Of a stretch of 64,000 nt of DNA, positions 51,730 to 63,033 are shown piece by piece. Each line of letters begins with the position of its first letter. The stretch's first letter is position 1. A program made the position numbers and the translations under genes. Location of the stretch: the NCBI GenBank assembly GCA_012295275.1, contig CM022678.1, positions 14,843,759 through 14,907,758 of the forward strand. Reading direction: 5' to 3'. Origin of the DNA: Chrysomallon squamiferum (taxonomy: Eukaryota > Mollusca > Gastropoda > Neomphalida > Peltospiridae). Below the pieces are notes generated by a model that was not told the DNA's origin, did no database searches, and worked only from the letters and a program-made list of their open reading frames with translations.

Positions 51730-51766
51730 CTTCATATTGTTGTATTATCGAAAATAGCGAAGACAT
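51730..51766 (-). CDS. Start exon of type II membrane protein, copy C (minus strand, 37 nt)
   Basis: Reading down from 51766, ATG opens MSSLFSIIQQYE and ends one base into a codon at the donor gtatat. An acceptor (tttttcag) precedes the ATG by 7 bp, so a 5' UTR exon is expected upstream. It shares length, phase and the S-x-FS-I--QY core with the copies at 32714 and 36657. With the exon at 51411-51325 it gives an intact N-terminus: about 13 cytosolic residues, then one membrane span. Confidence 0.6.
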
Positions 51767-51899
51767 GTTTGTCTGAAAAAAAAAAATAAACATCATCAAA
51801 TCAAGTGCTAAAACAATAGAAGTATTAGCATCAGAAACACAGGGGTTATTTTTAACCGTCTTAAAGTGCAATGATATAACTACTTGAAAAATGCATATG

Positions 51900-52200
51900 A
51901 AACTGAAACATCACGTAAACCGCAGTTTGCAGAGGAGCGGGGGAAAAATGGCGGTGGATTCGGGCATCCAACCAGAGAAAAGAACTTATTAAATTTGATT
52001 TAAATTAAATCGAATAAATTGTTTATTTTTATGTGTTTACATATTCAAAATATCTTCCTTTCTCATAATATTTCTACGACTTATACTTGAGTCTTTGGGG
52101 CCTACAATCAAGGAGTTGGGCTCTGGCATCCAAATGACCTCTATAGACCACTGCACGTGAAACCATAACGTAAAAGACAATAACAAATGGAAAAAAAGAA
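51900..52200 (+). repeat. Interspersed repeat (second copy near 57465-57740)
   Basis: A GC-rich head 'gcagaggagcgggggaaaaatggcgg' and 'gggcatccaaccagagaaaa' lead into 'ttgagtctttggggcctaca'. The same order occurs at 57465-57740, and part of it near 16205 and 46660. Confidence 0.75.
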
Positions 52201-52454
52201 AAAGAAAACAAGATTAATTACGTTCAATGAGGAAAAAATTAGCAGATCCTCTGTTCTTTAAACTCAGGAAAACCCGAACGTAAGTGGAAAAACACTGATA
52301 AATGCCCGGTGAAGTAGATGAAAATACGTAAACGAACGTCGCTAAAGGATCTCCACTAGACTGGTATTTGCGTATCCGCTTCGATTGGTAGGACATGCGC
52401 AGTTGGCAAAAAGATTGTAGGAAAATGAATGTCGCCCGCGGGACTGATACTGTT

Positions 52455-52555
52455 TATAAATAAAAATAAAAATAAAAATAAAAATAAAAATAAAAATAAA
52501 AATAAAAATAAAAATAAAAATATAAATATAAATAAATAAATAAATAAATAATAGT
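52455..52555. repeat. (AAATAA)n hexamer microsatellite
   Basis: A run of 'aaataa' units decaying into (AAAT)n. The second copy of this region, near 57921, has only a short (AAAT)n. Confidence 0.95.
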
Positions 52556-52559
52556 TCAT

Positions 52560-53640
52560 TTATTTATTTTATTGTTACATATTCTTATTAGTTAAAGTGA
52601 TTATTGGAGTCGTTCATTAAGTTACTTACTGCTACGTCCTAGTAATCTTTCACAGAATATTTCAAACAAAGAACCGTCACTCTATTCAAAGTACAGTCGA
52701 CTGTGGTCATGAAAAACTGCACAGTTATTTTCTGATTTATTTTTGTTTCCTTTCTCTTTAATGAAGATTCTTTTTCATTGCAAAACAGCGTTATTAATAT
52801 TATATTTCTTTGGTGTTTTTTTTTTTTTTTTGCCGCCATTAACAGGGTCATTATGGTGTACAGATCTGAGGAAAAGAAACATTATCCAAAACAGTGTTCC
52901 GTGTCCTGTTTTATCCAGTTAATTTTACACTGCTGCTCTATTCACTTTGAAAATGATGACATCCTTTTCTGAAGTCCTTCATCTGCTGCCAAATAATATA
53001 TTTTTAAAACAATGGAGATACTTGAATAATATTATAAACAGATCTGTTTCTTCCTCTCTGAGTTTAATATTTTTGGTTAATTGATAAACACTGGTGGAAA
53101 ATACAAATAAAGTTTTAATTTTGAGTATAAAATCTGTGACACAGAAGAAGAAACTGGTAATAATTCCGTATTGCGACCGATATAAAAGACACATCACTTC
53201 ACAGGATACACATTAGTATTTTTTGTTTTTGTTTGTTTGTTTCTTACACACCAGATATAAGAAACACTATCTATAATACTAGCACAGTATTATAACAAAT
53301 AACATTTTTAAATTTTGTTTCTTCACTGAACTGTCTAGTTCCAGTTTTCTAGTTGATTTTTAAGTTAATCTATAAGGAGAATAATGTTGTGGGTGTTGCC
53401 CCTAACTACAAGTAAACATTGCCAGTGTTTTTCTATTATGTATGACATGTCATACAACATACCGCTAGCCTTGTTTGTACATGCTCTTTATAATGGGGGA
53501 GTATTATATTCAAGCAAAACAAGAAACATTATAAAACGCACAAACATGGACGACCTGGTATTGAATAAACTGTGATTAAAACCTGACACTGTCATCGTGG
53601 CGAAATTAGTATATTCAAAGTTAAACAATTATAATAAAAC
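52560..53640 (-). pseudogene. Minus-strand ligand exon remnants, copy 1
   Basis: Collinear with 57945-59210. On the minus strand from 52982 it has a cysteine-containing exon start (acceptor ggcagcag, then ATG, KDFRKGCHHFQSE and an early stop). At lower coordinates lies a deleted form of the 111-bp exon-like unit. The stalk exon present in the sister copy (about 58745) is missing here. The + strand ORF at 52778-52972 is a shadow. Confidence 0.5.
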
Positions 53641-53719
53641 ACTCAAAAATAAATAAATAAATAAATAAATAAAAGTATATCAGTAAATAAGTATATAAAT
53701 AATCAAGCTAGGGATGAAC

Positions 53720-54250
53720 AGGGTGTGTCTTCCCGTCTGGTAGAATTCCCAGGGGGGAGTAAGCCGACAGGGTACATGGAGATGTTCATAAAGAGGTTCA
53801 GAAATAATGATAATAATGCAGCCATATGCATCGTGCATGAATAAATTCACATGCAAATCATTCCTGTATAAGGATAAAGTATAGGTCTACGAGACGGATG
53901 AATAGCCAGTCGGACACACGTCACAGTAAAGTGATCTGCCCGAGCCGACACACCACACGCGATCACGTCATATCCGGAGTGATCAGATACGTGAAGGGAT
54001 TACGTCCCTGCTAAACCTGTCTGTTAACAAGTCACATGTTTTGTAGTTGCCCACGCTTTACTAATCTGACTTTCAACTTATTTTACGTTTAGCAGGGCAA
54101 ACAATACGGCTCAAATAATAAGAAAACATAACATATTTTTTATTATTAATTTTTTTTTTTTTTTTTTATTAAAAGAAAGAAAGTTAGAAAATAAACATCT
54201 TTTATATATATATTTTTTAACAAGTATTTTAAGGCAAATGTCGGGGAAAA
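53720..54250 (+). repeat. Dispersed duplication (pair at 60545-61065)
   Basis: Very high identity from 'gggagtaagccgacagggta' through 'tgcccgagccgacac' and a polyT tract to 'aatgtcggggaaaattaaac'. GC-richer than the flanks at 53880-54010. No tRNA-like promoter is convincing, so I do not call it a SINE. Confidence 0.85.
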
Positions 54251-54416
54251 TTAAACTGAGAAGCATTATTCAGTACAAGGTTTTAATCTGTGTTTATTTA
54301 TGCTTGGGCGTTTTAACAAACTTCACACAGATTAGTAAAAATAAAATTCTACTGTACATTTTTCTTTACATATACTGCCATACTAGTCTTTTTGCTATCT
54401 ATTATTATTTATTATA

Positions 54417-54429
<13 letters not shown>

Positions 54430-54469
<40 letters not shown>

Positions 54470-54660
54470 GAACAGTGCAGAAAACAAAATCGAACTCAGC
54501 AGATAAGGTCAGCTGCCACCCCCAAAAAGAAATAAAAATTACATTAATTATATAGCTTTGTATTTTACCGTTCTTTATATTAAGTTCACTAGTACTTAGA
54601 AGAATTCCTTTGCCCAGTGAAAGGAAAATAATATCAGACTGGCCATAATGGACTTAACAG
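54430..54660. repeat. Left arm of a large inverted repeat (right arm 56515-56760)
   Basis: (TTA)n, 'cagtgcagaaaacaaaatcg', 'aactcagcagataaggtcag' and 'cccagtgaaaggaaaataat' occur here. Their reverse complements appear in reversed order at 56515-56760. Confidence 0.8.
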
Positions 54661-54899
54661 TATAAAAAAGTAGTAAAACAGAACGATTATAGTTGAAGTG
54701 GTTGTAGAACTAATGTAGTAGCAGTAGAAAACAGTAATATTAGTAGTAGTTGTAGTAGTTGTAGAAATAGTAAGGAAACAAAAAATATATTATATATTTT
54801 TTTTCAGGAAACATTTCTTTTTTTTACCACTTCTCTTTAATGAAGATTCTGTTTTTAACATGCAACACATGCAAAACAGTATTAATATAATTTTTCTTC

Positions 54900-55060
54900 T
54901 AGTTTTTTTTTTTTTTTTTTTTTTTTTACGCCATTAGCAGGGTCATTATGATGTGCAGATCTGAGGAAAAGAAACATTTTACCCTGTAATGTTCAGTGAA
55001 TTGTACACTGCGAATCATTTCACATTGAAAATGACTATAATATATTCTGAACTGTCTGGT
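54900..55060 (-). pseudogene. Third minus-strand remnant of the cysteine-containing exon region
   Basis: A polyT tract, then 'acgccattagcagggtcatt' and 'gatctgaggaaaagaaacat' as at 52830 and 58250. The exon itself (to about 55045) is degraded and lacks the ATG and acceptor. Confidence 0.45.
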
Positions 55061-56500
55061 TCAGAAGGGTTAGTGATCATTGATTTTGTGTATATATACC
55101 AGTTTTCCTGTGGCGTATCCAGCTTTTCTGATAGGGTGGTGTCCCTGAAAAAATGGGCACTATAACATTATGAAAAGTCACTATTGAAAAATTACACAGA
55201 GGTCAACAATGTAATAGTGCTACATGTCTCTAGATCCGCCCCAGCTTTTTGTTCATGTTTATCTGGTGTATAGTTGTCTGGCCAAATAATGAATACTGAG
55301 GTTGTTTCCCTAACTACAAATACAATTCCCAATATCTCTGAGATATCATGCAATAAATCAAGGGACATGTACTTACTGTAGTTTCATACTTATTATATTA
55401 AACAAGAAATATAATAAAACGCCCAAGCATAAATAAACACAGATTAAAACCGTATATTGCATAATGCGTCTCTGTTTAATTTTCCTCAACGTTTCCCTTA
55501 AAATACTTGTTGAAAATTAAAAAATATAGAAGATGTTTATTTTCTAACTTTCTTTCTTTTCGTTTCTTTTCTTTTAATAAAATAAAAATTTTTTTTTTTT
55601 TTTTTTATCTTTTCCTATTATTTGAGCCGTATCGTTTGCAAGTCAGATTACTTTTATGGGAGAAGATGTAAAATTTACTCATACGTTGATGGAAAGTGGG
55701 TTGAGAGAGGGTTGTCGTGATCAAATAAAAGAAATTATTACCACTGCTATTAATTTTATATAAAAACTATCTGTCACACGCGGGTAATAAAGCATAGACT
55801 GTTTATCATTGATAGGCACAAATAAACACGCTAAATCTTGCAGGAATTTGAAATAATATATCATTTGTTTCAGCTTTAATCTGTTATATAACCTTTCGAA
55901 GACACATGAGACATACACACTTCCTGAAGGACTCACATACATACATATATACATTACAGCAATGTGTACATGCATGCATGGACATATACGTACATATACA
56001 CGTATGTGCATACATTCATGCATACATACATACTTATGCGCACACAGATATGTAGCAACAATATATTTATGTAATCTTTCTCTGCGAAGTGTCCAATGAG
56101 GGGTACATAAGACAAAGAATATTCATTATTAAATACATATCTGTGCCAGGTTTCCCACAAAAATAAATGCATATATGACAAAAAACAAAAAGAAAGGTCT
56201 GCATCCTAATAAGTTATGATTATGCTCGATTAAATTTGTTTTCTAGCTCGTCTTGGTGGCAGAGTAGCATGGCGCCCGTACATGTCGTGCAGGCGAAGAG
56301 TACCATAATCCAAGTTTCAGGTTGCTAGTACAGAGACTTGTGCCAATAGCTGGCGCTAAGCTCATCTTGGATTATAATACCTTATATTAAAATTCATATT
56401 ATGGCACAGAACTATAGGGAAGCCCAGTAAATGTATCCCTGATTCTGATGTTCACCTATTGTCCTTGGGACACTTCAGTTGCTAGACAGCGAGCTCGCAT
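55060..56500. other. Gene-free stretch
   Basis: 55290-55345 is an inverted copy of the TNF-like terminal-exon leader ('gtatttgtagttagggaaac' on the minus strand). 55920-56050 is a degenerate CATA/CATG repeat. 56230-56380 is GC-richer, possibly a short interspersed element ('ggtggcagagtagcatggcg'), with no repeat partner in the window. Confidence 0.45.
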
Positions 56501-56514
56501 TAGAAACAAATACA

Positions 56515-56699
56515 GTCTGATCCACTGAATATTATTTTCCTTTCACTGGGCAGTGAAAGTTTTCTAAGTATTGGTGAACTTAAACATTTTATTTTAATTA
56601 TATAATTATTTTATTGTAAAATTTCTTTCTTTAGATCTTTTTCTTTGAGGGGGGGGCAACTGACCTTATCTGCTGAGTTCGATTTTTTTCTGCACTGTA

Positions 56700-56758
<59 letters not shown>

Positions 56759-56760
56759 GC
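56515..56760. repeat. Right arm of a large inverted repeat
   Basis: Partner of 54430-54660. It ends in an (AAT)n tract at 56700-56755, the complement of the (TTA)n tract that starts the left arm. Confidence 0.8.
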
Positions 56761-56929
56761 AACAGCACTGGTCTGGCAGCATATGTAAAGAAAAATGTAA
56801 AAAAATGTAGTCTAGTCAGGCTGAAGTTTGTTAGATTAGGGTGGTTTTGGGTACATTTGTAAAATGTACTCTTATCTTAAAGGAAATTGGTTTGAGAGAG
56901 GGTTGCCATGATCATATAGCAGGGACACA

Positions 56930-57460
56930 GAATAACTTAAGAAGTAAGGTTTCAACATAAAATAGTAATTATAATGTAGAGATTTGGCCAAATCATCTTT
57001 CTTCTTTGCTAGATATTCTCTCTTCTCTCTTGAGATCTCTTTCACCGCAGTCACACAAATAACATTTCACATCCCTGACCAATACTGGCAGACCATTACT
57101 GTCATGGGTACCTTAAGAAAGCACCAGTGACAGTATTTTACATATATTAATTCCTAAGGGACCTGGAGGAATTTCCAAAGTATTTTACATGTAAACAAGG
57201 ATAAATCTTTACGTTAAGCTTTGTGCTTTTAGTTCAGTATATAATAACAAATATATAATAAAAAAATAGAAACTAATGATACTAAATATTTGACAAAAAT
57301 ACAGATTTTAAATTTGTCAAATATCAGAATATAGAGCAATAATCTCTGGAACAGTAATTGCGTACAGAGCTATTTGTAGGTCATGGACTGTAAGGATAAG
57401 AGGACCATTTTCGCGAACCCTACAGCCCAGTAGGCCCCATGTATGCTCAGTTAGGGAACC
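56930..57460 (+). repeat. Dispersed duplication (pair at 61110-61597)
   Basis: From 'aatagtaattataatgtaga' through 'ctgaccaatactggcagacc' to the transposase fragment, this block is nearly identical to 61110-61597. Confidence 0.85.
57317..57460 (-). mobile_element. Tc1/mariner transposase C-terminal fragment
   Basis: On the minus strand it reads LTEHTWGLLGCRVRENGPLI, then LTVHDLQIALYAITVPEII. This matches the Tc1-family end (NPIEHLWD-L-RRVR..P...L...L...W..IP...I), including the Glu of the DDE triad in LTEHTWG. It stops abruptly at about 57461, where an interspersed repeat begins. The same piece with more of the gene is at 61430-61870. Confidence 0.7.
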
Positions 57461-57944
57461 GCGGTGTGCAGAGGGGCGGGGCGAAATGGCGGTGGCCGCG
57501 GGCATCCAACCAGAGAAAAGAACTTAATAAATTTGATTTATATTAAATCGAATAAATTGTTTATTTTTATGTATTTACATATTCAAAATATCTTTCTTTC
57601 TCATAATATTTCTCAATACTAGGACTTATACTTGAGTCTTTGGGGCCTACAATCAAGGATTTGTCCTCGGAAGGTCACTGCAAGTGAAAACATAACGTAA
57701 AATAGAATAACAAATGGGAAAAAAAAAAGAAAAACAAGATTAATTACGTTCAATGCGGAAAAAATTGGCAGATCCTCTGTTCTTTAAACTCAGGAAAACC
57801 CGAACGTAAGTGGAAGGCACTGATAAATATCCAGATGAAAATGAATTGAGACTAATGACTCATGTCCATTTCAGACAATGTAGGGCATGCACATTTGGGC
57901 GCAGTTGGCAAAAAGACGGTAAATAAATAAATAAATAAATACTT

Positions 57945-58215
57945 CATTTATTTATTTTATTGTTACATATTCTTATTAGTTAAAGTGATTATTGGAGTCA
58001 TTAAGTTACTTACTGTTACGTCGTAGTAATCTTCGACAGATAGTCTTTTTAACACAGTCTGGTGTATGAATATTTCAAAGAACCGTCACTCTATCTAAAG
58101 TACAGTCCACTGCGGTCATGAAAAACTGGAGTTATTTTCTGATTTATTTTTGTTTCCTTTCTCTTTAATGAAGATTCTTTTTTATTGCAAAACAGCGTTA
58201 TTAATATTATATTTC

Positions 58216-58246
<31 letters not shown>

Positions 58247-59210
58247 GACGCCATTAACAGGGTCATTATGGTGTACAGATCTGAGGAAAAGAAACATTAT
58301 CCAAAACAGTGTTCCGTGTCCTGTTTTATCCAGTTAATTGTACACTGCGGCTCTTTTCACTTTGGAAATGATGACATCCTTTTCTGAAGTCCTTCATCTG
58401 CTGCCAAATAATATATTTTTAAAACAATGGAGATACTTAAATAATATTATAAACAGAACTGTTTGTCCATTTCTTCCTCTTTGAGGTTTAATTGATAAAC
58501 ACTGGTGGAAAATACAAATAAAGTTTTAATTTTGAGCATAAAATCTGTGACAGCCTGATTCTTCGTTGGTTGTTTCTTTCTTTTTCCTCATAGAGTTGTT
58601 TGTTTGTGTTTTCTTAAGAGATTTATTCTTTGTTCTTTTTGTTGAATGTTCATTTTTCTTTGTTTTTCTTTTTCTTTCTGGTATATCTCTTCAATCTTCT
58701 GACTAAGAGTGTAAGAAATGTTTTTTGTCTAAACAATTATCCATTTTTGCGAAACTGAAGAAGAAATTGGTAATAATTCCGAATTGCAACCGATATAAAT
58801 GACTCATCATTTCACAGGATACACATTAGTATTTTTTGTTTTTGTTTGTTTGTTCCTTACATACCTGATATGAGAAACACTATCTATAATACTACCACAG
58901 TATTATAACAAATAACATTTTTAAATCTTGTTTCTTCATTGAACTGTCTTGTTCCAGTTTTTTAATTGATTTTTATGTGGGGGATAAGTGTAATCTATAA
59001 GGAGAATAGTATTGTTTTTGTTTTCGTTGCCAGTGGTGTTCTATTACGTATGACGTGTCAATTAACATTCCACTAGCCTTGTTTGTACATGTTCAAAATA
59101 CTGGCCGGAGTATTATATTCAAGTAAAACAAGAAACATTATAAAACGCCCAAACATGGACGATCCCCTGGTATTAAATAAACTGTGATTGAAACCTGACA
59201 CTGTGATCGT
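57945..59210 (-). pseudogene. Minus-strand ligand exon remnants, copy 2
   Basis: From high to low coordinate: a basic stalk exon at about 58750-58650 (LLVRRLKRYTRKKKKNK after one upstream stop); a cysteine-containing exon from 58398 (MKDFRKGCHHFQSEKS, then RSVQLTG, then a stop, then NRTRNT); and a unit at 58080-58010 reading FFEIFIHQTVLKRLSVEDYY before a donor gtaag. The last is open where its + strand relatives at 35758-36090 have a TAG. The order (stalk, cysteine exon, LKRLS unit) is the best evidence for the original exon order of the ectodomain. Confidence 0.5.
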
Positions 59211-59219
59211 ACCGCAATA

Positions 59220-59520
59220 CCTGATTAACTCTGTATATAATGAACTTGGTCTGGTTTCTTTCTAACATTCAGAGGCGGAGCGCATTGTTCCTAAATTAGT
59301 TATGTAACATCAACCTAAAGCAGAATAAGCGTTACTTTTTCATTATTTCATCATCTTCCTCTTCCTCATTATCATCATCATAATCATCATTATAAACATT
59401 ATTATTATTTTAATATTATTACTATTATTACTTTTATTATTATTATTATTGTTATTATTATTATTATTTGTATTCTTCTTCTTCTTCTTCTTCTTATTAT
59501 TATTATTATTTAAACCATAT
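59220..59520. repeat. Mixed TCA/TTA/TTC trinucleotide tracts
   Basis: Low-complexity DNA with several short trinucleotide runs at 59345-59510; no coding signal. Confidence 0.8.
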
Positions 59521-59787
59521 TCAGCTTAAACATGTTCAAGATATATGTTTCGGAGTATATTTACGTTATGCACACATACATGTTCACATTGTGCACATTT
59601 ATGTGATATAGTATATTAATAGTATTGTACACTAAAGATATTATGACCTGCAGATACTTTGGCTATGACTGGAAAAGTTTATATGAAGGACCAAATCATT
59701 GGGAATACTTTTAGATGAATACCTTCTTTTTTAATTATTTACATTCACTACATTCGATATATAAATTATTTCGATATCCATACTACA

Positions 59788-60450
59788 ATAATACCTCAGA
59801 TTACAGATGTAATTGGTTCCAAATATCCGATAGTTAAGTGAGGTATCGTTAAGCAGGAGACTAATTTACATAGAATTAAGGTTAAAAGCAGTGGTTACTT
59901 TCTCGCTGATGAAATTTGACATAAAAAAGGTGAAAGAGGGAGAAATAAAACAGCAGTTTAGACATAAATCATTTAATAGATTGTAGATATTAAGTAAACT
60001 CTAAATCATTTACAAATCAATTTATTCAAATACATTAATAAATAATCATTGTGGGTTCATTTTTGTGGGTTTGGTTTCATTTAAAATAATGTATTTTGTT
60101 TCTAAAGATATTGTCTTCCGTTTCTTTTCATCATCAGCATTTGCCGGTATACTGTTGATCGTTTTGACATATTGGAAGGGTAAATTACAAACGAGTTTAA
60201 GTCTAAATCGAAGCAGAAGACAAAAGAGAATCAGAATATCAGATGCACGTATGACGTGTCAGCTGATCAACACAGCTGAGAGAAGCTCGTGAAAGAACGA
60301 AAAACGAACGAAAACGGACTTAAAAACATGGGTTTGTATCCATTTGTATCATTTATTTCGAGCAATTAACTATTAAATTTCTATTTATATAATTTGTAAA
60401 GAATAAATATCGTTAAAGCGGGATATCGTTAAGCGAGATATTAATAATAA
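59788..60450. mobile_element. Possible non-autonomous DNA transposon
   Basis: The left part has 'acctcagattacagatgtaa' and 'gtgaggtatcgttaagcagg'. The right end has 'gggatatcgttaagcgagat'. The left module recurs at 63785-63880 near the window edge. Terminal motifs built on 'cgttaagcg' are typical of some Tc1/pogo-type inverted termini. The internal ORF at 60065-60292 (MGLVSFKIMYF...) shows no recognisable domain. Confidence 0.4.
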
Positions 60451-60544
60451 TCGCTTTCCAAATAATCTTGAACAGTTCATTATAATGACTGAGGTAAAAC
60501 CAAGCATGTCACTAAGACCACTGAACCACATTTAGCCTAGCGAC

Positions 60545-61065
60545 GAACTGGGAATTCTACGAGGTGGGAGTAAGCCGACAGGTTACATGGAGATGTTCAT
60601 AAAGAGGTTCAGAAATAATGATAATAATACAGCCATATGCATAGTGTATGAATAAATTCACATGCAAATCATTCCTGTATAAAGATAAAGTATAGGTCTA
60701 CGAGACGGATGAGTAGTCAGTCGGACACACGTGACAGTAAAGTGATCTGCCCGAGCCGACACCTCACACGCGATCACGTCATATCCGGAGTGATTAGATA
60801 CGTGAAGGGATTACGTCCCTGCTAAACCTGTCTGTTAACAAGTCACATGTTTTGTAGTTGCCCACGCTTTACTAATTGACTTTCAACTTATTTTACGTTT
60901 AGCAGGGCAAACAATACGGCTCAAATAATAAGAAAACATAACATATTTTTTATTATTAATTTTTTTTTTTTTTTTTTTTATTAAAAGAAATAAAGTTAGA
61001 AAATAAACATCTTTTATATATTTTTTAACAAGTATTTTAAGGCAAATGTCGGGGAAAATTAAACT
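60545..61065 (+). repeat. Dispersed duplication (pair at 53720-54250)
   Basis: Same order and orientation as the pair, joined at about 61070 to the block shared with 56930-57460. In the earlier region these two blocks are 2.7 kb apart, so a deletion or rearrangement brought them together here. Confidence 0.85.
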
Positions 61066-61429
61066 GAGAAGACTACATTTTTTTACTTTACATTTTTCTT
61101 TACATATTTTTCTTTTATAGTAATTATAATGTAGAGAATGTCCAAATTGTCTTTCTCCTTTGCCAAATATTCTCTCTTCTCTCTTGAGATCTCTTTCACC
61201 GCAGTCACACAAATAACATTTCACCTCCCTGACCAATACTGGCAGACCATTACTGTCCTAGGTTCCTTAAGAAAGCACCAGTGACAGTGTTTACCATATA
61301 TTAATGAACCATGTGTCTTGGAGGAATTTCCAAAGTATTTTACATGTAAACAAGGAGAAATCTTTAGGTTAAGCTTTGTGCTTTTAGTTCAAATATATAA
61401 TAAAAAATAGAAACTAATGATACTAAATA

Positions 61430-61870
61430 TTTGACAAAAATATAGGTTTTAAATTTGTCAAATATCAGAATATAGAGCAATAATCTCTGGAACAGTAATT
61501 GCGTTCAGAACTATTTGTAGGTCATGGACTGTAAGGATAAGAGGACCATTTTCGCGAACCCTACAGCCCAGTAGGCCCCATGTATGCTCAGTTAGGGACA
61601 AGTTAGGGTGCTTTGGTGGCCAGTTCAACATTTGAATGGAATGACAGCTAGTATAAAGATCTCATCGCAGTAACGTTGAGCAGTTATGTTTCTGTGAATG
61701 AAAACGAGATCTGTTTTACCTCAACCATGAATGACGTCCCAGACAATGTCGTTGCGACCGCCATATCGGTCCAGCCGAATGACGTTGTCGGCATCATATC
61801 GTTCTGCTCGTCACCTCCATACATGACGCCTACCATCCGAAAACTGAACACAAAACGTGGATTTGTCTGT
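61430..61870 (-). mobile_element. Tc1/mariner transposase, degenerate
   Basis: On the minus strand, mostly in one frame with stops, it reads RAERYDADNVIRLDRYGGRND, then IVWDVIHG, stop, GKTDLVFIHRNITAQRYCDE, then IFILAVIPFKC, and after a frame change NWPPKHPNLSLTEHTWGLL. These match the second and third catalytic blocks of Tc1 transposases (RRGERY...DRFGGGSVMVWGGI, G..DLV.I.GN..AQRY..EIL...P, DWP..SPDLNPIEH.WD). The N-terminal DNA-binding part is not recognisable. Longer ORFs in the other frames are shadows. The element occupies the place where exon 1 of the second PEBP copy would be expected. Confidence 0.75.
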
Positions 61871-61979
61871 GTGTAATGTCTGATCCATGGTGTTCTCTTG
61901 ATTACATATGCAACTTTCATGTTACCAAGTTTTATCACTTTTTTTTCTATTGATTTGGAAGTAATAGTCATTTACAAAA

Positions 61980-62132
61980 ACTAGCTAAACTTTTATGGTT
62001 AAGCTGTTATACTATGATTCAACTGATACATGAACTTGTGGTCATGCCTAATGAATAAGAGTTATTGTTCTTAAATAATTTGATGCTGTTTTGTTTTATA
62101 TTTTTTATTTTATTTTAATTTTTGGGTTTTTT

Positions 62133-62167
<35 letters not shown>

Positions 62168-62180
62168 GTGTGTGTGTGTG
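61980..62180. other. Low-complexity stretch with (GTT)n and (GT)n
   Basis: (GTT)n at 62136-62166 followed by (GT)n; no exon seen. Confidence 0.8.
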
Positions 62181-62184
62181 AGAT

Positions 62185-63001
62185 TTTTATGTTTTTCCGC
62201 AGATAGCCTTATGATTTCGTTCCTTATGGATTGGTTCACTTCACATTGCTATTAAACTACAGACACAGAGGTTATCTCAGCACAATGCACAATGTGAAAG
62301 GAGACAGGAGACATAGATCGGCAACCTTGGAGAGAGGGGGCCGGACTAAAATTCCTCGCAGGCTAAGGGCTTCCGACCCCTGGCCTGACTGTTCTATTTA
62401 AATAATCTATTCAGTCTCACCGACCGTTTTAATTTTTTACCTTTTTTTTTTCTTCTTCTTATTTTATCCGTTGACTTGGAATAAATTGGAACAGAATATA
62501 GTAACAGCCTTTAAAAAAAATATAAAAACTGTATAACTGCTTAGTTAAATTGGTTGTAGGCCCAAGTAGCCCCTTAAAGTCCGCGCGGATTAAATAAAAA
62601 TAAATGAAATAAAAGCTGAATTTTGCTGCTGTGAATTTTCACTCACATGTATTCCGATTTACTATTATAAAATACTTCATATTTTAATACTACTACTTCT
62701 ACTCCTTCTAATCTATTAGTTTTACTGCTATTACTATGCTTTTGTGAATTTAGCTGGTACTACTAATACTACTTCTAAATCTGTTATTATTACTAGTAAT
62801 TTATAACAGCTGTTACTGTTTTTTCGTTTTCTGCTGCTGTTACAACCTCAACTACTACGACTACTTTTGACACAAAATATTACTATTACTAGGTACATTG
62901 AGTCCTTCTGATGCTGGACCCGGACGCACCCTATCCTTGCGCACCCCCAGAGGAAAGTTTCGCTGATTATGTTCACTATGCAGCCATTGTCACCTCGGCA
63001 A
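62185..63001. repeat. Inverted segmental duplication of the PEBP locus (partner 27510-29320)
   Basis: In order, 62200-62320, 62470-62585 and 62893-62997 match the reverse complements of 29160-29320, 28234-28365 and 27516-27623. The spacing is shorter because the GA tract and the ORF fragment of intron 1 are absent. The end near 62330-62385 ('ggccggactaaaattcctcg', 'cttccgacccctggcc') resembles hAT-type transposon termini. Confidence 0.8.
62893..62997 (+). pseudogene. Second PEBP exon 2, with in-frame stop and GC donor
   Basis: The segment codes LLMLDPDAPYPCAPPEES, then FADYVHYAAIVTS, clearly homologous to exon 2 of the minus-strand PEBP gene and even closer to the family consensus (DPDAP). 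However, the frame from the acceptor tactag has a TGA at 62899-62901. The donor is tcg|gcaagt, a GC instead of GT. Exons 3 and 4 are not seen up to 64000 and exon 1 is absent upstream. GC-AG introns exist, and an alternative acceptor (ttgag at 62898-62902) would avoid the stop, so a diverged functional gene extending past the window cannot be excluded. Confidence 0.6.
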
Positions 63002-63002
63002 G

Positions 63003-63009
<7 letters not shown>

Positions 63010-63033
<24 letters not shown>

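Noticed and set aside
56240-56345. tRNA-derived SINE head (ggtggcagagtagcatggcg)
   Set aside because: The A-box is suggestive but the B-box is degenerate and no repeat partner is visible.
60065-60292. 75-codon ORF as a gene
   Set aside because: Internal to a likely non-autonomous transposon, with no recognisable domain or splice context.
61684-61971. 95-codon minus-strand ORF and 66-codon plus-strand ORF
   Set aside because: Both are shadow frames. The frame matching Tc1 transposase motifs runs through the same DNA but has stops.
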